From contig JAOMEP010000004.1 of the NCBI GenBank assembly GCA_028345965.1, positions 1 through 64,000 on the forward strand: 64,000 bases of DNA. The letters are read 5' to 3'. Shown here piece after piece: positions 50,592 through 61,286 of the stretch (within the stretch, counting starts at the first letter, position 1; the number at the start of each line of letters is the position of its first letter). The stretch is from Candidatus Nitrosopelagicus sp. GTDB taxonomy: Archaea; Thermoproteota; Nitrososphaeria; Nitrososphaerales; Nitrosopumilaceae. Made by a program: the position numbers and the translations under genes. The notes below the pieces were generated by a model. The model was not told where the DNA came from. It made no database searches and saw nothing but the letters and a program-made list of their open reading frames with translations.

Positions 50592-52874
50592 TTGTCTAAA
50601 ATTGCGATAGAAACCACACCAGAGATGGTCAAAGAAGTATATGATAAATTAGAAAAAAATATTTCAAAATTTAGAATCACACTAAAAAGACCTCTTACTC
50701 TTACCGAAAAAATTCTTTCTGGACATCTTGAAGATGATTTTTTAGATAAACGCTTAGATGAAAAAAAGAATTATGTATTTCTTCGACCTGATCGTGTAGC
50801 ATTACAAGATGTTACTGGTCAAATGGTAATGTTACAGTTTATGCAAGCTGGTTTGAAATCAGTTACATTGCCGACAACTGTACACTGTGATCATCTAATC
50901 CAAGCGAGAACTGAAGGAAAGTCTGACACAAAATTAGCAATGTATGAAAATAATGAAGTTTACAAATTTCTCGAAACTGCATCTAGCAAATATGGTGCTG
51001 GATTCTGGAATCCAGGTGCTGGGATAATTCATCAAGTTGTTTTAGAAAATTATGCTTTTCCAGGTGGTCTAATGATTGGAACTGATTCTCATACTCCAAA
51101 TGCTGGTGGCTTGGGAATGATAGCTGTTGGCGTTGGTGGTCTTGATGCAGCAGAAACTATGGCTGGTATGCCATGGGAATTACTTTATCCAAAGCGAATT
51201 GGTGTATATCTTAAAGGTCAACTAAGTGGATGGACTGCACCTAAAGATGTTATTCTATACGTTGCAGGAAAACTTTCAGTATCTGGTGGCACAAATTCAA
51301 TTATAGAATATTTTGGTCCTGGTGTGGAATCAATTAGCTGTACTGGTAAAGCAACAATTACGAATATGGGTGCTGAAATTGGTGCAACATGTTCGATATT
51401 TCCTTACGATAAAAGAATGGAGACATATCTGAATTCAACAAATCGAAAAGAGATTGCATTACTTGCTAATGATCATATTACTTTACTTCAAGCTGATCCA
51501 GAAGTAGAAAAAAATCCTGAACAATTTTTTGATAAAGTAATTGAAATTGATCTTTCAACTCTTGAACCGCATGTGGTTGGACCACATACACCTGATCTTG
51601 CAAGACCCATTTCTAAATTATCGGATGAAGTAGATTCAAAAGAGTATATTGATAAAATCTCTGTTGCGTTAATCGGAAGTTGTACGAATTCATCTTATGA
51701 AGATATGTCTAGATCATCAAGTGTTGCTAAACAGGCTGAAAAACATGGAATCAAAGCAAAGATTCCATTATTAGTAACTCCTGGTTCTGAACAAATTCGT
51801 TCTACAATTGAAAGAGATGGACAAATTGATACATTGAAGTCAATTGGTGCAACAGTTCTTGCTAACGCATGTGGTCCATGTATTGGCCAATGGCAAAGAC
51901 CGGAACTTAAAGAAGGACAAAAAAATTCAATTGTTACATCATTTAATCGAAATTTCCCTGGACGTAATGATGGAAAACGTGATACAATGAATTTCATAGC
52001 AAGTCCTGAAATTATAACCGCGCTTGCACTTGGAGGAAGTTTATCATTTAATCCACTAGAGGATTTACTTGAAGGAAAAGATGGTAAAAAAATTAAACTA
52101 TCTCCACCAGAAATTGCTCCTGAAGTACCAGCAAATGGATTTGTAAATACTGAAGGAGTTTATGTTTCTCCATCAGAAAACCCTGAAAATGTTGATGTAA
52201 TGATAGATCCTAAAAGTGATAGATTACAAAAATTAGAACCATTTTCTCCTTGGGATGGAAATGATTTCACTAAATTAAATTTAATATTAAAAGCAAAAGG
52301 AAAATGTACTACTGATCATATTTCTCCTGCAGGTCCTTGGCTTCGTCTTCGCGGTCATCTTGATAACTTGAGTGATAATTTACTGCTAGGCGCTGTAAAT
52401 GCATTCAATGATGAAGTTGGCAAAGCAAAGAGTATTCTTTCAAATAATATTGAAAGTTGTTCAGATATTGCAAGAAGTTACAAAGAAAAAAATATGCGTT
52501 GGGTTATAGTTGGCGATAATAATTATGGTGAAGGTAGCAGCCGTGAACATGCTGCAATGACTCCTAGGTTTTTGGGATGTGCTGTAGTAATTGCAAAATC
52601 TTTCGCACGAATACATGAAACAAATCTAAAAAAACAAGGCATTCTTGCATTAACATTTGAAGACTCTAATGATTATGATAAAATTAAAGAAGATGATAAA
52701 ATTAGTATTTCAGGTTTAACTGATTTTAAACCTGACACATCCTTTGAATGTGAATTACAACACTCGGATGGAAATTCTGAAAAAATTATTCTTAACCATT
52801 CTTACAATTCTTCTCAAATCGAATGGTTCACAGCTGGTTCTGCTTTGAATGTTTTAAAAAATAAAACATCGTAA
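50592..52874 (+). CDS. acnA: aconitate hydratase
   Basis: 760 residues. It interconverts citrate and isocitrate in the TCA cycle. Fe-S ligands are in LIGSCTNSSYEDMSR and ANACGPCIGQWQRP; the swivel domain shows NYGEGSSREHAAMTPRFLG and IHETNLKKQGILAL. The length and sequence style (PLTLTEKILSGHL, IVTSFNRNFPGRNDG) resemble mitochondrial-type aconitase. The start is TTG (50592); the ATG 8 nt upstream runs into a stop. tRNA-Trp follows in the opposite direction with 1 nt between. Confidence 0.96.
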   Translation: MSKIAIETTPEMVKEVYDKLEKNISKFRITLKRPLTLTEKILSGHLEDDFLDKRLDEKKNYVFLRPDRVALQDVTGQMVMLQFMQAGLKSVTLPTTVHCDHLIQARTEGKSDTKLAMYENNEVYKFLETASSKYGAGFWNPGAGIIHQVVLENYAFPGGLMIGTDSHTPNAGGLGMIAVGVGGLDAAETMAGMPWELLYPKRIGVYLKGQLSGWTAPKDVILYVAGKLSVSGGTNSIIEYFGPGVESISCTGKATITNMGAEIGATCSIFPYDKRMETYLNSTNRKEIALLANDHITLLQADPEVEKNPEQFFDKVIEIDLSTLEPHVVGPHTPDLARPISKLSDEVDSKEYIDKISVALIGSCTNSSYEDMSRSSSVAKQAEKHGIKAKIPLLVTPGSEQIRSTIERDGQIDTLKSIGATVLANACGPCIGQWQRPELKEGQKNSIVTSFNRNFPGRNDGKRDTMNFIASPEIITALALGGSLSFNPLEDLLEGKDGKKIKLSPPEIAPEVPANGFVNTEGVYVSPSENPENVDVMIDPKSDRLQKLEPFSPWDGNDFTKLNLILKAKGKCTTDHISPAGPWLRLRGHLDNLSDNLLLGAVNAFNDEVGKAKSILSNNIESCSDIARSYKEKNMRWVIVGDNNYGEGSSREHAAMTPRFLGCAVVIAKSFARIHETNLKKQGILALTFEDSNDYDKIKEDDKISISGLTDFKPDTSFECELQHSDGNSEKIILNHSYNSSQIEWFTAGSALNVLKNKTS

Positions 52875-52875
52875 G

Positions 52876-52949
52876 TGGGCCCGATCGGATTTGAACCGAC
52901 GATCGACGGTTTTGGAGACCGTCGCCCTACCAGGCTAGGCTACGAACCC
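52876..52949 (-). tRNA. tRNA-Trp(CCA), no intron
   Basis: GGGTTCG acceptor, anticodon arm ACGGT-CTCCAAA-ACCGT with anticodon CCA, T-arm CGTCGGTTCAAATCCGATC-like, CGGGCCC, A73. 74 nt, continuous. Many archaeal tRNA-Trp genes contain an intron in the anticodon loop; this one has none. No encoded CCA. Confidence 0.93.
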
Positions 52950-53025
52950 ACAAGAATTCAAATATTGAGCGGGAATTTTAACTATTGCTAACGTTTATTT
53001 GCAAATTAGCAATATTTGCAGTAAA

Positions 53026-53559
53026 ATGGTAAAACCTATTCTTCTTGTTGGTGGTGCAATTCCAATAATTTTTGCAATAATAATTGTAGTTCCTTTGGTC
53101 ACCGCACCAGAAATAGCAAGAACTGCAGTAGATCCCTCTGATAAATCAGAAATAGAATTCACCACGCATCATCTTAGAAATGTTTCACCAGGTATAACTG
53201 ATAGAATTACTGCAATTCAAACAGAAATTATTGTAATAAAAAATGATGGCACAGTTACTTACTCTATTACTAAAGATGGAAAAGTTAGCTCACCAAAAAC
53301 AATTAAAATTGATAACTCACAAAGAATCAAACTTGTCGCAATGATTAAAGAAACTGGTTTTTTGTCATTGCCATTTGAATCATTTTCTATAAAAGAAGGA
53401 ATTGAAAACTATCAAAAATTTGGTCTTAAAATTACATTAAATGATGATACTAATCAATTGTATTGGCCTGAACCTAACGCGACAGAAAAAATGATTCCTC
53501 CAATTATTACAATGGTTCAAGAAGAATTGGAATTAATAATGGAGATCATAAGGGAATAA
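53026..53559 (+). CDS. membrane-anchored hypothetical protein
   Basis: 177 residues: a membrane helix at the start (PILLVGGAIPIIFAIIIVVP) and a beta-rich extracytoplasmic domain (TEIIVIKNDGTVTYSITKDG, IKLVAMIKETGFLSLPFESF). The ATG at 53026 fits a TATA-like box (GTTTATTTG near 52993). The fold resembles conserved archaeal anchored proteins, but no family is recognised. It precedes pdxS by 24 nt. Confidence 0.7.
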   Translation: MVKPILLVGGAIPIIFAIIIVVPLVTAPEIARTAVDPSDKSEIEFTTHHLRNVSPGITDRITAIQTEIIVIKNDGTVTYSITKDGKVSSPKTIKIDNSQRIKLVAMIKETGFLSLPFESFSIKEGIENYQKFGLKITLNDDTNQLYWPEPNATEKMIPPIITMVQEELELIMEIIRE

Positions 53560-53583
53560 ATATCGATGAGGCACAGATAGTCT

Positions 53584-54552
53584 ATGATTCCACTTTCTGG
53601 AGATATTCCTGATTCAAAAGGCGCGATATGTGGAAAAATTGATTCTAATTCAGTTGTTCGTGGTACTTCCACACTCAAACGTGGTTTTGCACATATGCTA
53701 AAAAATGGTGTCGTTATGGATGTTACAAATGTTGAACAAGCACAAATAGCCGAAGAAGCTGGTGCAGTATCCGTAATGGTATTGGACAAATTACCTTCTG
53801 ATGTGCGAAAAGCAGGTGGTGTAGCACGAACTGCAAGTATTAGAATTATAGAAGAAATTATGGATAATGTAACAATACCTGTTATGGCAAAATGTAGAAT
53901 TGGTCATATGTATGAAGCAAATGTTCTAGATGAAACTAATGTTGACATGATAGATGAATCTGAAGTTTTAACTCCCGCTGATGAATATCATCACATTTGG
54001 AAATGGGATTTTACTACTCCATTTGTAAATGGTGCCCGCTCTTTAGGTGAAGCATTAAGAAGAGTTGAAGAAGGTGCAGCAATGATTAGAACTAAAGGTG
54101 AACCTGGAACCGGAAACGTTGCAGAAGCAATTTATCATATTAAAAAAGTCAATGAAGAACTACGTACTATCAAAAGTATGTATGATTCAGATGACAAGCA
54201 AGAACTTGTTAAGATGGCTAGAGAATTCAAAGTATCTTATGATTTAGTTGAAGAGACAGCAAAAATTGGAAGATTGCCTGTTGTAAATTTTGCCGCCGGA
54301 GGAATTGCAACTCCTGCAGATGCCGCTTATCTTATGTCATTAGGTTGTGATGGAATATTTGTAGGATCGGGAATATTCAAAGCTGAAGATGCTCAAGAAC
54401 GTGCTCGTGCTGTTGTTTTAGCTACAACCTTCTGGGAAGAACCAGATAAAGTAAAAGAAGCACAAAAAATGATTGATGAAAGACAATCATTACTCGGTTT
54501 GGATGTAAAAAATTTAGATTTGAAAATGCAAGAAAGAGGTAGTACTGTATGA
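53584..54552 (+). CDS. pdxS: pyridoxal 5'-phosphate synthase subunit PdxS
   Basis: 322 residues. It condenses ribose 5-phosphate, glyceraldehyde 3-phosphate and ammonia to PLP. The catalytic lysine is in [18 protein letters not shown], the second lysine/arginine region in [14 protein letters not shown], and [20 protein letters not shown] closes the barrel. It overlaps pdxT by 4 nt; the glutaminase feeds ammonia to the PdxS dodecamer. Confidence 0.97.
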   Translation: MIPLSGDIPDSKGAICGKIDSNSVVRGTSTLKRGFAHMLKNGVVMDVTNVEQAQIAEEAGAVSVMVLDKLPSDVRKAGGVARTASIRIIEEIMDNVTIPVMAKCRIGHMYEANVLDETNVDMIDESEVLTPADEYHHIWKWDFTTPFVNGARSLGEALRRVEEGAAMIRTKGEPGTGNVAEAIYHIKKVNEELRTIKSMYDSDDKQELVKMAREFKVSYDLVEETAKIGRLPVVNFAAGGIATPADAAYLMSLGCDGIFVGSGIFKAEDAQERARAVVLATTFWEEPDKVKEAQKMIDERQSLLGLDVKNLDLKMQERGSTV

Positions 54553-55166
54553 GTAAAATTCAGATTGGCATACTCGCAGTACAAGGCGATGTAACCGAAA
54601 ATTTTTTAGCTACTATGGCTTCCATGAGTGAATTAGGTATTGATGGAACTGTCGTACAAGTTAAAACAATTGAACAAATATCTGAACTTGATGGTTTGAT
54701 AATTCCTGGAGGCGAAAGTACTGTAATTGGTCAAATGTCTCTTGTAAATGGTGGACTAAAAAAAATTAAAGAAAAAATTGAATCTGGAATGCCAGTATTT
54801 GGAATATGTGCTGGAATGATCTTTCTATCAAAAAACTCCAAAGATAAGGTTGTAGGTAAAGTTGAACAACCTCTTTTGGATGTCTTAGATGTAAAAATTG
54901 AAAGAAATTCTTTTGGACGTCAAAAAGATTCCTTTGAAGCAAATATTTCAATGGAACCTGTTGGAATATCTTCTTTTAATGGTGTGTTTATTCGTGCACC
55001 ATCTGTATCCGAAACTGGCTCTGATGTTGAAATATTGGCAAAATTCAATGAAAAAATAGTTGCAGTAAAACAAGGAAATATTCTTGCAACTGCATTTCAT
55101 CCTGAACTTACAAGGGATATTTCATTACACAAATCATTTGTAAAATTAGTTGATAATCTCAATTAG
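54549..55166 (+). CDS. pdxT: pyridoxal 5'-phosphate synthase glutaminase PdxT
   Basis: 205 residues. A class I glutaminase: the GGESTVIGQ oxyanion region, nucleophile Cys in [13 protein letters not shown], and the His-Glu pair in [11 protein letters not shown]. It releases ammonia from glutamine for PdxS. The ATG lies inside the pdxS end (ATGA overlap), and the gene converges with valS, overlapping by 8 nt. Confidence 0.97.
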   Translation: MSKIQIGILAVQGDVTENFLATMASMSELGIDGTVVQVKTIEQISELDGLIIPGGESTVIGQMSLVNGGLKKIKEKIESGMPVFGICAGMIFLSKNSKDKVVGKVEQPLLDVLDVKIERNSFGRQKDSFEANISMEPVGISSFNGVFIRAPSVSETGSDVEILAKFNEKIVAVKQGNILATAFHPELTRDISLHKSFVKLVDNLN

Positions 55167-57480
55167 ATTCTAGATTATGCATTGCGATTAAATCTTTTTT
55201 AAACTGACTTAATGTTTCTGGAACATCTATTTTTATTGAATCTTTTAATGAAAGTTCTTTCTGTTTCTTTTCATTCCATACTTTTGAATTAAATTCTGAA
55301 AGTAATTGTGTCATTTCTGACATATCATCTACATTTTCTATGTCTGGTAAATTTTCTTTATGTATGCTATCTTGTGAGTATAATGTTTGCCAGAGATGTT
55401 CTGTAATGAATGGTGTAATTGGTGCTAAAAGTTTCAATATTGTGGATAAAACTTTGTGTAATGTAAAAATTGCACCATCTCTTTCTTCATCTGTAAAACC
55501 AATTCCATATGCTCTTGCTTTTGCTATCTCTATATATTGTGCAGCAAAAATATTCCATGTAAATTCTCTAATTGCTGTAGACGGAATAAAGAAATTATAT
55601 TTTGAATATCCTTCTTTACAAACTGAAATTAATTTATTAAGTTCAGATAATATCCATTTGTCTGATTCTGATAATTGACCTGATTTGATTATTGGAAAGC
55701 TAGATAGAAATCTTGAAACATTCCATAATTTACTTAAAAATTTTCTTGTAGATTCAATTTTTTGTTCTGAGCATCTAAAATCATAACCTTGATTTATTTC
55801 ACTTGCGCTCCAAAATCTAAAAGTATCTGCACCTGATTTTTCAATTACCGGTAAAGGATCAATTGCATTACCTTTACTTTTACTCATTTTCATTCCCTTT
55901 TCATCTAATCCGTAACCCATTATCCATGCTTCAGACCATGGTTTTTCTCCAGTTAGTTTCTCACATCGTAATAATGTGTAGTACAACCATGTTCTGACAA
56001 TATCTTTTGCTTGTGGTCTAATTGCAGTAGGATATGTTTTCTTAAAGAATTCTTCATCTCTGTTGAATTTTGTAACAAATAATGGAGATACACTAGAATC
56101 CATCCATGTATCAAATGTTCTTTCTTCTCCTGTAAATTCAGTATTACCACATTTTGCACATTTTTCTGCCGGACATTTATCTTTCCATGGACGATAATAC
56201 TTTCCAGATTCTGGAACAAATGGTTCTGAACATTCGTTACAATGCCAAATTGGTATCTCCGTACCATAGAATCTTCTTCTAGAAATTGGCCAATCAATAG
56301 AGATTGATTCCAACCAATTCATCAAAATTTGTTTGTGCATATTTGGATAGAACTCTATTTCTTCTCCTAATTTCTTCATTTTCTCGAGTGAATCTTTCTG
56401 TTTTAGATAATATTCTTCCATAGGAACAATTTCGATTGGAGTTTTACTTCTTTCAGATAATGGAGTTCTATGTGATATGTCTTCAATTTTTTCCACAAGA
56501 TTTGAATTTTCCAAATCTTCAATAATTTTGGTTCTAGCTTGTTTTGGTTTCAATCCTTGGTATTCTCCGGCTACTTCTGTCATTCTACCATCAAGTCCAA
56601 TTGCAATAACTTCCACTAACTGTAATTCTCTAAACAATGCCACATCATTTTGATCACCATAACTACAAACCATTACTGCACCTGAACCAAATTCAATTTT
56701 TGCAGAATGATGTGGTGTAATTTTTACTTCGTTATTAGTAAGTGGAACAATCAACTCTTTTCCAATTAAATCTGAATATCTTTCATCATTTGGGTTAACT
56801 ATGACTGTTTTACACGCACATAGTAATTCTGGTCTTGTACTTGCTATGATTATTTGTTTCTTAGTTTCTTTAGTGATGAATTTCATGTAAACTAGCTTTG
56901 TTGGAATTTCTTCATACACAATTTCTGCATCTGCAATCGTTGTACCCGAAACCCAATCATAATTATTTGGTCTTGTTGCAAGATAGATTGCTCCTTTCTT
57001 CCAAAGATCAATAAATGTCTCTTGTGTAAATTTTCTATAGTCCTCTGAATCGGTTCGGTAATAGTTTTTAAAATCTCCACTTAATCCTAGACTTTTCATT
57101 ATCTGAATCATCTCCGCTTCTAAATCATCTAATGCATTTTTACATAACTCTAAAAATTTACCTCTTTCTGTTTCTCTCATTCGTATACCGTGTTTTTTTT
57201 CTGTGTACAACTCAACAGGTAAACCGTTTCTATCTATGCCAATTGGGAAATACACATTCTTTCCAGACATTCTTGCGGTTCTTGCAATCATATCTATTTG
57301 TGCATAATGTGATGCTGCTCCTATATGCCATGGTCTTCCTGATGGGTATGGTGGTGGAGTGTCTATTGTATAATTATTATCGCATAATTGAAAGTCATAG
57401 AGTTTTTCTTCTTCCCATTTTTTTAAAATTGCATTTTCAAGTTTTGGGTCCCATGCTTTTTCTGCAATTTTTGGTTCCAT
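55159..57480 (-). CDS. valS: valyl-tRNA synthetase
   Basis: 773 residues. PYPSGRPWHIGAASHYAQID contains the HIGH-type motif, WMDSSVSPLFVTKFNRD the valine-specific region, and GMKMSKSKGNAIDP the KMSKS loop. The editing domain lies at about 180-330 (IASTRPELLCACKTVIVNP). Zinc-binding cysteines (CNECSEPF, CAKCGNTEF) are typical of the archaeal form. The C-terminal coiled coil of bacterial ValRS is lacking. It charges tRNA-Val, which is not in the window. Confidence 0.96.
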   Translation of the reverse strand: MEPKIAEKAWDPKLENAILKKWEEEKLYDFQLCDNNYTIDTPPPYPSGRPWHIGAASHYAQIDMIARTARMSGKNVYFPIGIDRNGLPVELYTEKKHGIRMRETERGKFLELCKNALDDLEAEMIQIMKSLGLSGDFKNYYRTDSEDYRKFTQETFIDLWKKGAIYLATRPNNYDWVSGTTIADAEIVYEEIPTKLVYMKFITKETKKQIIIASTRPELLCACKTVIVNPNDERYSDLIGKELIVPLTNNEVKITPHHSAKIEFGSGAVMVCSYGDQNDVALFRELQLVEVIAIGLDGRMTEVAGEYQGLKPKQARTKIIEDLENSNLVEKIEDISHRTPLSERSKTPIEIVPMEEYYLKQKDSLEKMKKLGEEIEFYPNMHKQILMNWLESISIDWPISRRRFYGTEIPIWHCNECSEPFVPESGKYYRPWKDKCPAEKCAKCGNTEFTGEERTFDTWMDSSVSPLFVTKFNRDEEFFKKTYPTAIRPQAKDIVRTWLYYTLLRCEKLTGEKPWSEAWIMGYGLDEKGMKMSKSKGNAIDPLPVIEKSGADTFRFWSASEINQGYDFRCSEQKIESTRKFLSKLWNVSRFLSSFPIIKSGQLSESDKWILSELNKLISVCKEGYSKYNFFIPSTAIREFTWNIFAAQYIEIAKARAYGIGFTDEERDGAIFTLHKVLSTILKLLAPITPFITEHLWQTLYSQDSIHKENLPDIENVDDMSEMTQLLSEFNSKVWNEKKQKELSLKDSIKIDVPETLSQFKKDLIAMHNLESN

Positions 57481-57524
57481 ATCTAAAATCTGTTCTCTGT
57501 CTATAAATCTCTAAAGTGTTGAAA

Positions 57525-57809
57525 TTACCTAATCTTATCTAAAATTTTTGCAAGACTCATATCATTTTCAGAAATTCCTCCTACGTCATGTGTCATAAGA
57601 TCAATTACGAGTTTATTGTAGACGTTAAACCATTCTGGATGGTGGTTCATCTTTTGAATCTCTACAACTGCTATTGTCATGAATTTCCATGCCTCATCAA
57701 AATCAACAAATTCTATTTCTTTGTGTAATTTTCCATTTAGAATCGTCCATCCGCTCAATTCTTTCATACTCTCTTTAATTTCATTATCTGAAAGTTTTAC
57801 CAATCCCAT
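57525..57809 (-). CDS. pterin-4a-carbinolamine dehydratase
   Basis: 94 residues from the preferred ATG (GLVKLSDNEIKESMKELS). The catalytic motif EIQKMNHHPEWFNVYNKLVI is intact. The family dehydrates 4a-hydroxy-tetrahydropterins; in archaea it may also serve molybdopterin biosynthesis. The ORF track start at 57824 abuts the divergent ATG (CATATG); a TATA-like box on the minus strand near 57832-57840 is about 26 nt from the ATG at 57809, so that start is chosen. Confidence 0.9.
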   Translation of the reverse strand: MGLVKLSDNEIKESMKELSGWTILNGKLHKEIEFVDFDEAWKFMTIAVVEIQKMNHHPEWFNVYNKLVIDLMTHDVGGISENDMSLAKILDKIR

Positions 57810-57824
57810 ACTATGGTCTAACAT

Positions 57825-58607
57825 ATGAACAATAATAAATTATACAATTCAATTCACAAAATTGTGAATCAACTATTAGATGAGATACAACGTGCTATCA
57901 AAACCACTGTTTTAGATAATTCTGTTGGTGTTGCATTTTCAGGTGGTGTTGATAGTACCTTAATTGCAAAATTATTACATGATGGTGGGTATGACATACA
58001 TCTTTTGACTATTGGTTTTCGTGATTCACATGATATTAATTTTGCAAAAGAAGTAAATGAAATTCTAAAATACAAACATGATATTTTAGAAATAGAGTCA
58101 GAATCTTTTCAAAATATTAGTGAAAAAATTAATGGAATAATCAAAACCGATAATCTTTCTTGGAACGAAAATTCAATTGCTTTTTACTATGTTTCAAAAT
58201 TAGCAAAGGATCTAGGAATTTCTACAGTTATAACTGCAAATGGAATTGATGAATTATTTTGTGGTTATAACGCATATCGTGAAGCGATAGGAATTGGTGT
58301 TGATGAAGTAATGAATGTGATGGATAAGAAATTAGAAAATGAGAAGAAAATGATGATTGCAGTAAACAATGTTACATCTAATTTCAATGTAAAAATTTTA
58401 CAACCATTACTAAATGAAGAATTTATTTCATTTGCAAAAACTATTCCTATATCTGAAAAAATAATTGATTCTGATGATTTACAACGGAAACATGCAATAC
58501 GTAAACTTGCTATATCTTGTGGTGTACCTGAAATATCTGCTCATAAACAAAAAAAGGCATTACAGTATGGGTCTAAAATTCACAAACAGCTTTTAAAACT
58601 TAGATAA
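57825..58607 (+). CDS. stand-alone asparagine synthetase-type domain
   Basis: 260 residues. The PP-loop ATP site VGVAFSGGVDSTLIAKLL (about 33-50) and VITANGIDELFCGYNAYRE match the synthetase half of asparagine synthase B, while the N-terminal glutaminase domain is absent. It may use free ammonia, which an ammonia oxidizer imports, or act on another carboxyl group. The end overlaps purB by 15 nt (convergent). The start shares its site with the divergent pterin dehydratase region. Confidence 0.82.
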   Translation: MNNNKLYNSIHKIVNQLLDEIQRAIKTTVLDNSVGVAFSGGVDSTLIAKLLHDGGYDIHLLTIGFRDSHDINFAKEVNEILKYKHDILEIESESFQNISEKINGIIKTDNLSWNENSIAFYYVSKLAKDLGISTVITANGIDELFCGYNAYREAIGIGVDEVMNVMDKKLENEKKMMIAVNNVTSNFNVKILQPLLNEEFISFAKTIPISEKIIDSDDLQRKHAIRKLAISCGVPEISAHKQKKALQYGSKIHKQLLKLR

Positions 58608-59960
58608 TTTTTTTACATCAGATTTTACATGTTTATCTACGTTGTTTATGATAATTTGTGATGCACCAAGGTGTTTTTCAGGAATAAAAATACCTCTAAC
58701 TTCTTTTTCTGTAAGTGATTTTGAAATAGATATATCTTCAATTAATGCATCCATGTAATTCATTTTTTTATCGTGAGCTTCAAACGCAACTCTTTGTACA
58801 TCTCTATATGCTATGAATCTGGGAATACCTTTTTTGATTAATGCTTCTAGAACAAACTCTGCAAAAATTTGACCCTTTGTAATATACAAATTTTCTTGAA
58901 CTTGTTTATCGTTAATTTTTAGATTAGTAATTATTCTAATCATTGTTTCAATCATCTCATCGAGTAAAATAGATGCCATTGGTAAAGTAAATCTTTCATT
59001 AGCTGAATTTGATAAATCTCTTTCATGCCATAATGGAATGTTTTCAAATGATGTGTTAATTTGACTGCGCAAAAGTTTTGACAACGAAGAAATTCTTTCA
59101 CTTTTTATCGGATTTCTTTTTACAGGAACTGCACTGCTACCCATTTGACCTTTCTTGAAATATTCTGATACTTCTCCAATTTCTGTTCTTTGTAGATTTC
59201 TTATTTCAATTGAAATTTTTTCTAATGTTGCTCCTAAAAGCGATAATTGAAAAATATATTCTGCATATCTTTCACGTGGAATAATCTGTGTGGTAACTTT
59301 GGCAGGGAATAAAGATAATTTTTTTGCTACCCGTTCTTGAACTCTTACTGCATCTTTACCCATCAAAGAACCCGTTCCTACAACTCCAAGTGTTTTACAA
59401 ATTAGAATTCGTTTTTTTATCTCATCTAATCTTTCTAGATGTGTTGCCATTTCTGATGCCCAATTGGCGAATTTCAAGCCAAATGAAATTATACTTGCAT
59501 GTTGACCATGAGTTCTACCTACTGCTGGAAGTAGTTTGTATTTGACAGCATTTTTTGATAATAGTAATGCAAGTTTTCCAACCTTTGGTTGAATTATTTT
59601 AATTGCATCTCTCATCTGCATAGAATTACTAGTATCTACAAGATCATTACTTGTTAATCCATAATGTATCCATGGTCTTGATTCTTTTTTACATCTCTCT
59701 GCTAATGATTCTACTAATGCTGCGGTATCATGATCACTTTTTGCTTCTAATTGTTTAATTCGTTTCGCAGTAATCTTTCCTGAATGTGCTGCCTTTGCAA
59801 TATCTTTTGCAATTGACTTTGGAATTAGCTTTATTTCACTTTGGGATAATGCAGCAGCAGCTTCTATCTGTAATTGATAATCGACTTTTTTCTGTTCTCC
59901 AAAAATGTCTAGCATCTCTTTTGTGCCGTATCTTCCACTGTCTATAGGTAAAATTGCCAC
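58593..59960 (-). CDS. purB: adenylosuccinate lyase
   Basis: 455 residues. It cleaves SAICAR and adenylosuccinate in purine synthesis. The signature MGSSAVPVKRNPIKSERISS holds the catalytic loop; GRTHGQHASIISFGLKFANW carries the active-site His; ERCKKESRPWIHYGLTSNDLV is typical. AILPIDSGRYGTKEMLDIF is the common N-terminus. Confidence 0.97.
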   Translation of the reverse strand: MAILPIDSGRYGTKEMLDIFGEQKKVDYQLQIEAAAALSQSEIKLIPKSIAKDIAKAAHSGKITAKRIKQLEAKSDHDTAALVESLAERCKKESRPWIHYGLTSNDLVDTSNSMQMRDAIKIIQPKVGKLALLLSKNAVKYKLLPAVGRTHGQHASIISFGLKFANWASEMATHLERLDEIKKRILICKTLGVVGTGSLMGKDAVRVQERVAKKLSLFPAKVTTQIIPRERYAEYIFQLSLLGATLEKISIEIRNLQRTEIGEVSEYFKKGQMGSSAVPVKRNPIKSERISSLSKLLRSQINTSFENIPLWHERDLSNSANERFTLPMASILLDEMIETMIRIITNLKINDKQVQENLYITKGQIFAEFVLEALIKKGIPRFIAYRDVQRVAFEAHDKKMNYMDALIEDISISKSLTEKEVRGIFIPEKHLGASQIIINNVDKHVKSDVKKLSKF

Positions 59961-60077
59961 TAATTACTATGAATTTTATACAAAAATAAATCTATATCTC
60001 ATTTAAAGAAACTATCATCTTGGAAAATCATCTGTTTTAATAGAATACTCTAAAAAGCAGTGGAGATTGTCTCAAAT

Positions 60078-61232
60078 ATGAAAAAAGATTTTTTTAAAGA
60101 CTCAAAAATAAAATTTCCAGCTTATGAACCCTGGATCTCCGCTGAAGATAAAAAAATTGTTAACAAAACACTTGAACAAAGCATGCTAACTTTGGGACCT
60201 CAATTAGAAAAATTTGAGGCTGATTTCTGTAAATACTCTAAAGCAAAATATGCAATAGCTGTATCAAATTGTACTGCTGCTTTGCATCTATCGTTAATGG
60301 CATTAGGAATTAAAAATAATGATGAAGTTATTATACCAGATTTAACGTTTGTAGCAGATGCAAATGCAATTATCGCATCTAATGCTAAGCCTGTAATTAC
60401 TGATATAAATAAAGAAAATTTCTTTTTATCCATTTCTGATATCAAGAAAAATATTACAAAAAATACTAAAGCGATAATTCCACTTCATATTTATGGACAA
60501 GTTTGTAATATTGAAGAAATCTTAGATGTTGCTAAAGATAATAATTTAAAAGTTATAGAAGATTGTGCCCATGCAGTAGGAACATTTCATAATTCTAAAC
60601 ATGTTGGAACATTAGGACATACTGGTTGTTTTTCATTTTACCCTACAAAAAACATTACAACCGCTGAAGGTGGTATGGTTATAACTAATTCAAAAAAAAT
60701 TGCTGAAAAAATTAGACAATTACGAAGTCATGGAATGACTAAATCTTTAAAAAATAGATATTCAAGTGAATATCCTTGGATTTTTGATATTGTAGAACCT
60801 GGGTATAATTATCGATTAGACGAAATTCGTTCTGCATTAGGAATATCACAATTAAAAAGAATTTCAAAAATTAACGATCTTCGTTTAAAGGCAACTGCAT
60901 ATTATCATAGGCATCTGAAAAATATTCCTGGAATAATATTGCCCGACATGGTAAAAAATAAAACTCATTCATATCATTTGTATACAATTCGTGTAACTAC
61001 ACCATATGGATTAACGAGAAATCAATTATTCAAAAAGCTAAAAGATAATGGTATTAGAACCACCGTATATTGGATGCCTATACACAAATACAGCGCATAT
61101 CGTAAATTTGTTAAAAAATCAAGTGTTGTTAATACAACAAAAACTTATGATGAAATTTTGGCTCTTCCTTTGTTTCCAAATATAACAAAAATACATCAAG
61201 ATAATGTCATTAAAGTAATAAAATCCTCTTAA
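60078..61232 (+). CDS. DegT/DnrJ/EryC1/StrS sugar aminotransferase
   Basis: 384 residues. A PLP enzyme that adds an amino group to a nucleotide-linked keto sugar. VSNCTAALHLSLMALGI, VIEDCAHAVGTFHNSK and the PLP lysine in GCFSFYPTKNITTAEGGMVI are intact, with EPGYNYRLDEIRSALGISQL typical. The ATG at 60078 is preferred to the GTG at 60060. It begins a surface-glycan region that continues to the end of the window. Confidence 0.93.
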   Translation: MKKDFFKDSKIKFPAYEPWISAEDKKIVNKTLEQSMLTLGPQLEKFEADFCKYSKAKYAIAVSNCTAALHLSLMALGIKNNDEVIIPDLTFVADANAIIASNAKPVITDINKENFFLSISDIKKNITKNTKAIIPLHIYGQVCNIEEILDVAKDNNLKVIEDCAHAVGTFHNSKHVGTLGHTGCFSFYPTKNITTAEGGMVITNSKKIAEKIRQLRSHGMTKSLKNRYSSEYPWIFDIVEPGYNYRLDEIRSALGISQLKRISKINDLRLKATAYYHRHLKNIPGIILPDMVKNKTHSYHLYTIRVTTPYGLTRNQLFKKLKDNGIRTTVYWMPIHKYSAYRKFVKKSSVVNTTKTYDEILALPLFPNITKIHQDNVIKVIKSS

Positions 61233-61286
61233 TATTCTTGAACATTATTAATTGAATTTCTCATATCTAAATAATTTATAAGATTT

